Part shown: positions 54,550 through 64,000 of the stretch, in pieces
Numbering within the stretch: the stretch's first letter is position 1
Layout: every line of letters begins with the position of its first letter
Source of the DNA: Anaeramoeba flamelloides
Taxonomy: Eukaryota > Metamonada > Anaeramoebidae
Direction: 5' to 3'
DNA length: 64,000 nt
Assembly: GCA_027625915.1 (NCBI GenBank)
Contig: JANTQA010000008.1
Span: forward strand, 10,851,001 to 10,915,000
Made by a program: the position numbers and the translations under genes
Notes under the pieces: generated by a model
Database searches by the model: none
What the model saw: the letters and a program-made list of their open reading frames with translations, nothing else
What the model was told of the DNA's origin: nothing

Positions 54550-55934
54550 AAAACTCTTTGAAGGGTTTTTAAATTAATTCAAGGTGTTTTGATTGTGTCT
54601 ATGAAATAAGATCCAGTAGAACTTTGGAAATTTTATATTTCCACTACTGTAGTCAAAATACTCCGTGCAAAAAAATATAATGAGTGTTTCAAAATAAAAA
54701 GCGTGTTTTTTTGTTATAGTTGACCAATACATTTACCAATCAAAGAAACTAATAATAAACCCTAAAAAATATGGTATTGATTTCTTAAAGTTCTATTATT
54801 TAAAAAGAAATCCTAAAAATGAAGGATCAAATTGTAAAATTTATCTCAAAAAAGAGAGTAAAATTTTAATATCCACATCAAAAAAACAAAAAATTCAAAA
54901 AAATTGTGAATATTATAGAAAATTTTCAACTATTTGCATGAATAATTTAAATTTTACTGAAAATAACCAGACATTTACTTTCAAAATTGATTTGAACTTA
55001 GGTATACTATTGGTTAGTAGATTGGATGTTACATTGGTACAAGAATAAAAAAAAGCACGGATAATATTTTGATATATGGATTATATTCGTTGGGCACGCA
55101 TTATTTTGATCACTGTAGTTACCAAAATTTAACAGATCTGATTTTTAATTGAAAGATGGTAGTGTTTTTAAAAACACAATCACTTCTCTTTTATAAAGGA
55201 ATTTGTTATCTACAGTTTTAAAAATATCTCTGTTTTGAGTATGTGAAACCCATACATAATAATTAAACACCTGATTGTTTTCTTTTGGTTACAATGCAAC
55301 TTCTAATCAATATCCAACTGTATATCTTATTTCAACTCAATTTTGAATGTCTAATCTTGATATTTTTTTTATAAATTTTTGATTAGGAAGGCACTTTGTT
55401 GAAAAGTTTTCATAATTTACTCAATTCTTATGAAAAATTTTTGTTTTTTTTTATAGTAAAAAATTTACAGAAAAATTTACTTTATTTTTTGACATAAATT
55501 TTTCAATTTAAACCTTCATTTTTATAATCTCTTTTTTAAAAATAGAACTTTATGAAACCAGTATCGTTATTAGTTAAAAGTTTGTTGTCAATTTCTTTGA
55601 TCGGTTGATTCTAGAGTTCTTCTTTCCAAAAGAAACACATTTTTTATTACAAAACATGTACTAAAATTTCCTAAACACTCTATTTTGATGACAGTCAACA
55701 AAAAAGAAACAATTTAATAGAAACCCATATTTTGTACAACAATAGACAATATAGTCCTTTACAAAAGAAAAGGTATTGTGTTTTTAAAAACACTACCAAT
55801 TTTCAATTAAAAATCAGATCTGTTAAATTTTGGCAGCTTTAGTGGAAATATAAAATTTCCCAAGTTCTGCATGATCTTATTTCTTAAACACAACCAAAAC
55901 ACCTTGGTTAGGTATTAAAACACTTTGAAGAATC
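54550..55934. mobile_element. large inverted-repeat element with a nested TA-target MITE
   Basis: The left arm (54550-54646 plus 55116-55200) and the right arm (55757-55934) are inverted copies. They share GGTGTTTTGATTGTGT, AAATAAGATC, GGAAATTTTATATTTCCACTA, AATTTAACAGATCTGATTTTTAATTGAAA and TAGTGTTTTTAAAAACACAAT. The left arm is split by MITE copy C; the right arm is not, and reads CCACTAAAGCTGCCAAAATTT (complement), preserving an unoccupied site. The loop (55201-55756) contains a further diverged copy of the TA-target family (about 55440-55690). There is no coding capacity. Confidence 0.75.
54647..55115. mobile_element. TA-target MITE copy C, inverted, nested
   Basis: TA at 54645-54646 and 55116-55117 flank ends CTGTAGTCAAAATACTCCGTGC and (complement) CAGTGATCAAAATAATGCGTG. 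It is 469 bp and collinear, in the opposite orientation, with copies A and B. Confidence 0.82.
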
Positions 55935-56390
55935 TTGAATTAAGATCGAACTTTTTTGAAAGTGTTTTTCTTTTTCTATAAAGTTATCATAACAGATATT
56001 TTACTTTTTTTCCACTTTCAGTTTTTACCTGAACAAAAAAATATTTAATCAAATAAGTCAAAAACTTGTCTTAATTACTCTTTTAAATCTTTGATCTTTT
56101 TCCTGACAAAAACTATTAAGCCTACACCAAATAGTATTAGTTTTATTTTTCAACTAAACAAATTAAAATTTCGAAAAACTCCATAATAAGAACTTCTTCG
56201 ACTTTGTACCAATTATATGCATTTTGAAAGAGACAGTTAATTTTCATAAGCAACTGAACTTGCAAACTTATAATTCTTTTTAAACACTTTTTTACTCTTT
56301 TTGTTGTATTTTTCTCTAATCCAAATTTGTGGCAAAAATCTTTTTATTTTTTTCAATTTAATCTTTTTAAGAAATAAATTTTAATCTTTT
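55935..56390. other. upstream region of the CH-domain gene
   Basis: This is AT-rich 5' flank. No other feature is visible. Confidence 0.4.
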
Positions 56391-57533
56391 ATGTCAAATA
56401 TCGAAAAAGAAATACGCCCATATTATTTAAAATTATTGTACCACCCAAAGGTCGATCTTTTAAAGTATGAAAAATTTGAATCACTGTCGTCTTTGGATTC
56501 CAAAGAATTATTAAAACGATGGGTCCTCTTTCAATTACAACAAACAGATTCATCTTTACGAATAAAAAATTTTGAAAATGATCTTTCTGTAAATATTTTT
56601 TTTGATAAAAATTGTCTTTCAAATATTCCCTATCGTTTTCTTAAATTTACAACAAGAAATGAAATTGTCTGAACACCTTTTTCTTTTCACTATTTGATTC
56701 TTTTTTGTCTTCTTTAGGATTGCTTAATATTTGCTACAATTTTAGGAAGATTATTTCCAAAGGTTGATTTCTTGGAAGTATTTTCAGTGATAGAAGTTAA
56801 CGAACGTGCCTATAAAGTTGTTTCCTTAATGAAACAAACAAATTTTAAGGGTAACATCCCTACAGCTGAAGATATTTATAAAGTAAGTTCCAAAAAATTT
56901 TTTTCTTTTTTGTTTTTTTTCTTTTTTGTTTCTTTTTAATTATCAAAAATAAAAAAAGATTTCTAAATTACAAATTTTTTCACTGAATTTAAAAACAACC
57001 GTTTTACCTTTGTTGTTTGTCCAATTTACACTTTAGGGTAATGAAAGATCTCTGATAAAATTTCTTTATCAAGTTGCACAAGACAAACCCTTTTTAGAAG
57101 GAACAAAGGCAATCAAAAAAGAAACTCAAAACCAATCGGGATATCTTTATGGATCAGACTCAAGTTTGGAAAGTGGAAATAAGGTAATTATCATTTTATA
57201 ACTTTTGAAATTTGTTTCTCTTTTTTCTTTTTACAGACACAACACCACAACACGGAAATAATTTTCATTTTTTTTAAAAACAAATCACTCTTTTTGTCAG
57301 TGCAAAACAAAAAATTTTAATCTCTTCAAATTAAAAAAAATTTTTAGTTCAATTTCGATTTTCTCAAATCTGAAAACTCTACTTTTAAAACAGTTCTTGA
57401 CAAAGAATATTATGAAGATCGAGTAATCTATAAGTTCTTAATATTTCAATCAATAAAATGCTTTGTTTACAATGCAAAGGGAAAAAAATTTCGAAAGGGG
57501 AAAAGAAGAACAAATTTACAATCATCTATTTGA
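56391..57533 (+). CDS. plastin/fimbrin-type calponin-homology domain protein
   Basis: Four phase-0 exons are visible: 56391-56588, 56718-56882, 57037-57183 and 57348-57533, with introns of 129, 154 and 164 bp. Spliced, they give about 231 residues. The text follows the CH domains of plastin/fimbrin actin bundlers: LYHPKVDLLKYEKFESLSSL, DSKELLKRWVLFQLQQ (the LLRWVN-like helix), IKNFENDLS, then DCLIFATILGRLFPKVDFLE, NERAYKVVSLMKQTNF, IPTAEDIYKGN and ERSLIKFLYQVAQDKP. Exon 1 remains open past the chosen donor (GTAAAT) until 56672. A donor further on would insert 26 residues into the domain, so the earlier one is preferred. Plastins have four CH domains, whereas this protein has one, followed by about 100 residues with a basic end (KGKKFRKGKRRTN) that I do not recognise. 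Actin binding is an inference, since single CH domains often do not bind actin alone. Confidence 0.8.
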
Positions 57534-57589
57534 ATTTAAAAATTGAGCTTTTTTCTTTTTTTTTATTTTGAAGGGAGGAAATTAATTTC

Positions 57590-57935
57590 TTCTTATAGCT
57601 GTTAGGTTTTCTTGAGTTTTCTGTTTATTTGTGAAGTATTCTAGGTTTTTTTGAGTTTTCTATTTATTTAGAAAACCTCATAAAACTGCTGTTAGTTCAC
57701 AAATAAAATAGAAAACCTCAAAAAAACCTAGAACACTTCACAAATAAAACAGAAAATGCCAATTAAAACCACGGCTAGGTTTTCTTCTAGTTGCAGAAAT
57801 AAACCGAAAACATTAAGAAAACTGCCTTTAGCTTTTCCAGAATCTAAAAGAATTTAGTAAAATCTTTGATTTTACACTATTTTTTTGAATTCTGGAAAAC
57901 CTAGGCACTTGACGGCACTTCCCCGAAACTTTAAA
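57590..57935. repeat. modular palindrome repeat after the CH gene
   Basis: Alternating GAGTTTTCTGTTTATTTGTGAAG and its complement (CACTTCACAAATAAACAGAAAA-like) form a long hairpin. This is followed by GCTTTTCCAGAATCTAAAAGAATT facing ATTCTGGAAAACC and by GGCACTTGACGGCACTTCC. It is one of the most complete examples of the family. Confidence 0.65.
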
Positions 57936-58387
57936 AATATTGATAATTTTTTATCATAGCTATTAGGTACGCAAGATTATAACTTGTAGGATAGACTTTC
58001 TATAAAAAATGAAAAGAAAAAAAGCATATTTTAAAACTTATACAAGAAAAAGAGAAAAAAAAGCAAGAAATAAAAAAGAGAGGAAAAGAAAAATAAAAAA
58101 AGTTAAAAATAACGAAAACAAAATTTAATTTAAAAAGTTTTTTTGCATACCAAAGAGAGTTGAATGGGTTTTTGGTTGTTTTCTTTTATGTCGAAAAATT
58201 CTAAATCGCTACTATAATTTATTTTAATAAAGAGTTATAAATATTTGACTTACTAAAGATCAAATAAAATAGGTTACTTTATTAAGTTTAAAATTTGACT
58301 TTATAGAGAAGGATTATCATTTTTTAAAGTGCTTTTTTTTAAGAATAAGAATTTGTTTTTAAAATTTTCTTTTGAGTTTTATTTTTA
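57936..58387. other. spacer
   Basis: No gene is seen. A purine-rich AAAGAAAAA tract lies at 58005-58110. Confidence 0.4.
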
Positions 58388-59690
58388 TTTTTTGAAAAGA
58401 TTCCATCTATATTTTTACAAAAAGAATATTTGTAGTCTTTAATATAAACAAAATTCCAAAATTTTGGACACAGTTGAAACAGTTGAATAACAATAATACG
58501 CTTTTCATTCAATTTGGAAATAATTTTGATTTTACAAACTATTTTATTTTATGTCTTTTTTTTTATTGTTTTTGTAAGCTTCCTAAATCTTTTTTTCGTA
58601 AAATTCCAGGAAAAGATAATGACCCGAACTTATTAAACGAGTCCAAGTATCAACTGGACAAATTACTGGTATTTGAATTTCAAATGGGAAATTTTTTCAC
58701 TTGGTTTACAATTTCCTTTTTGTTACAAAATTCCAATTTACAACCTGCTCCTGTAGGGAACTCTGTTTGTCATAAACAAGGAAAATGATTTGAAAATATT
58801 TTCCCATTTAGACTTCAAATACCAGTATACAAAAATGTCGATCCCGTTTGTGTGGGTTGGACACGAGATCTTCAGTCAAGTCCAGTTTACTTGTGATCAG
58901 ATCAGAACAAGTCCATTTTGTAAAAGATCTAACTAATTATAAAGTTTATTAATTCTTATAATGATTGTTTCTTCCTTTAACCTTCTCAAAACACCTTTTT
59001 TTTTTTTTTAAAAAAAAGAAGAGGGGGAACCAAACAACTGAATAAATGGAATTTGGAAATAGCAAATGTCTTAAAAATCAGAAATTTTTTTATTTAATAA
59101 ACCCCATTCCAAAAATTTTAACACCCAAAATCAAAAATATGCAAAAAAAAAAAACTCAATTTATTATATTTTTCCAAACTTAATATTAAACCACATTCAA
59201 GTCACTAGTATTAATGTTTTTAATAAGTAATAATTTTTATCCAAATAAAAGAAAAAAATATCAAACGAAAAAATAAAAACCAGTGTGTCTAAAATAATGA
59301 AACGAGCAGAACAAAAAATGTATTGATAAATCTGTTTAAATTTCACAAAAAATTGTTGATCGATCAAATGATAATGTACCATCGACCAATTGTATGTGAT
59401 TTTTCATTTAAGAAACTCAACACTAACCTTCTATCAACCATCGAAAAAAAATTCCAGATCTAACCAAACAGATTACTTAACTCCCAAAAAAGGAAATGAA
59501 AACAAAACAAAAAAGACAAAAAATAAAATAGTTTGTAAAATCAAAATTATTTCCAAATTGAATTTAAAGCGTATTATTGTTATTAAACTGCTTAAACTGT
59601 GTCCAAATTTTTGGAATTTTGTTTATATTAAAGACAACAAATATTCTTTATGTAAAAATATAGATGGAATCTTTTCAAAAAAAAAAAAAA
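58388..59690. mobile_element. 1.3-kb foldback element with about 190-bp inverted ends
   Basis: GATTCCATCTATATTTTTACA and AATATTTGTAGTCTTTAATATAAACAAAATTCCAAAA..TTTGGACACAGTT at 58400-58475 recur inverted at 59600-59675. The match continues through TTCAATTTGGAAATAATTTTGATTTTACAAACTATTTTATTTT. An internal inverted pair (58660-58692 against 58798-58833, CTGGTATTTGAA.T) lies in the left half. A frame at 58474-58788 runs through an arm into the loop and is not conserved in the opposite arm. Part of the right half has a second copy at 37500-38090. Confidence 0.7.
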
Positions 59691-60687
<997 letters not shown>

Positions 60688-60758
60688 AAACAAAATAATG
60701 ATGATTATAATGAAAATCAAAATAGGAATTAGATTCAAAATTACAATCCTATACACAA

Positions 60759-62511
<1,753 letters not shown>

Positions 62512-64000
62512 TTTTTCTCCTTAAATTTCAACCTCGTGTACAAATATTTTAATGAAAATACTTCCCTTTCGTAATTGTTTTGTTCTTTTACCCCACCCCT
62601 TCATAAAAAAAAAACAAAATTGAATATTTTATTTTACTTTACTATAATAAAAGATCTTAAGAGACTTGTATTTTAAAAAAAATAACAAATGAAAATCAAA
62701 TTGAAATCAAAAAAAAAAAGTTAATCTCTATTTATTCAAATTTATTTTCCATTTTTTGTGTAATTTGAAAAATGAATTTTGAAACTAAATTTTAATTTTT
62801 TTCTTTCAAAAATTTTATAAATATGTTTAAGTAATAATACAGTTTTATGAAATAATAATAACTTGATAATTATTACTAGTCGATTCTTCATTTATAAAAT
62901 ACTTAAATATAATTTTTATTATGAATTTTTTTCAAAAGTTAAAATTTTGATTTTAATACTTAACACTTTTGTAATTTAAAAAATAACAAAAATTTCAATT
63001 TTTTTTTTATTAACGAGTATATTTTTAAATTATTTGTATTCTTTCTGTTCCAATTGTTTGTGTGAAAACAATAAATCATCGAAAAGCTTAACTTGTAAAT
63101 TTAATTTTTTTTCAGTATCATTTTTATTTGAAGATCAAAGGCTTTTTAGTCTTTCCAAAAAAAAAATAAAAATAATTTAGTAATTTTCTTTTGAAATAGA
63201 AACTAGTATTTTTGCTTAAAAAAAGTATTTTATAAAGTCCGAAAAAGCGATATTATATCTCCTATTATTCTTATCGGAAAATCATTTTATTTTTGAAACC
63301 TATAATCTTCTATTTTGTGATAATTTCAAAGTTTATCATTTTGAATACATCCTTATCAAACTAATTTAAAATTAGTAAAATGATAAAGTGATTGAAATTA
63401 ATTAAATTGGCTGATGAGAAATAAAAAACAAAAAGTTATCAAAATTTGAGATTCAGGTTGACTTTTTCAAAAATAAAAATAAAAATATTCTATCTTCATT
63501 TTAACTTTTAGAATTAAGATCATAAAAGGTCTTGTGTTTTTTTTTGTTATAATTTTTGATTTGTAAATGTAAGCCAACTGTTTAAAAACTGTCTATAAAA
63601 TTTTCGTTTTTCAAAATATTTGTTTTTCTTTTTTCAACTAATTCAACTTTTTTAAATATTAAATTTTGTAGATCGTAAATGATTTTTCAAATTCGCTATG
63701 TTCTGGATTCAAGTTAATTTTTTAAGGGTATTTTGTTGAATTTTTGCTGAAAAGTGAATTTTAATTTCCCGAATTAATTTTTCTTATGGTTATGTACTCT
63801 AAAAAGTCTTATAATTTGAAAAGAGATCAAAAAAAAAGATTCCATACCTTTCACAATTATTTGTCGTTTTATGATTGAAGGCCAAAAATTTTAATTTGGG
63901 TTTTCTCTTCTAATTTTTGCTGAAATATTGTTTTAAAAATTTACCTCCATTTATTATCTTTTGTTCTAAATAGTAACTCCAAAGAGAGAATCTATTGACA
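62512..64000. other. gene-free spacer to the window end
   Basis: AT-rich DNA with A/T homopolymers. No open frame, RNA gene or element with recognisable ends is seen. Confidence 0.45.

Overview
The window looks like nuclear DNA of an AT-rich, free-living amoeboid protist. Genes are intron-bearing (GT-AG, mostly 100-250 bp, donors usually GTAA), use the standard code, and carry long Asn/Lys/Glu low-complexity tracts. They include a RasGEF, an IRE/Rim15-type AGC kinase and a cpn10 with a short organelle-type leader. The combination reminds me of Anaeramoeba (RasGEF-rich, hydrogenosome-bearing). Dictyostelium-like amoebae are a less good fit because the spacers here are long and full of repeats. 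This placement is an inference; no rRNA or tRNA gene is visible to confirm it.

Layout, left to right: small inverted-repeat elements (1.2-2.2 kb); FCF1/UTP24 (minus, 2 exons, 2.9-3.7 kb); weak ORFs and palindromic modules (4.9-7.5 kb); a complete RasGEF (minus, 7.9-9.4 kb); a set of coiled-coil exons that can be read as one gene of about 700 residues (minus, 10.6-19.4 kb) with transposon-stuffed introns; a repeat block with nested elements (20.4-22.7 kb); cpn10 (minus, 23.8-24.2 kb); a nearly gene-free tract; ribosomal protein eL6 (plus, 3 exons, 29.2-30.0 kb); a duplicated tract (30.7-32.2 and 39.7-40.8 kb); a linker histone (plus, 36.5-37.0 kb); a three-exon IRE/Rim15/Greatwall-type kinase (minus, 40.9-51.9 kb); a possible unlisted coding fragment at 52.2 kb; a large inverted repeat with a nested insertion (54.5-55.9 kb); a plastin-type CH-domain gene (plus, 4 exons, 56.4-57.5 kb); another foldback element (58.4-59.7 kb); and an unrecognised four-exon helical protein gene (plus, 60.8-62.5 kb).

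The genes are not a functional cluster: ribosome biogenesis and translation (FCF1, eL6), chromatin (H1), organelle folding (cpn10), signalling (RasGEF, kinase) and cytoskeleton (CH protein) are interspersed without co-orientation. What does give the window a theme is its non-coding part. At least nine families of short non-autonomous, terminal-inverted-repeat elements are present. Several are nested, and their unoccupied copies preserve the pre-insertion sites. I saw no transposase, reverse transcriptase, integrase, capsid or other mobile-element protein, no CRISPR array and no viral gene. The two most unusual patterns are a TA-targeting element whose three clean copies all sit inside other inverted repeats, and a mosaic family of modular palindromes that is scattered through spacers.
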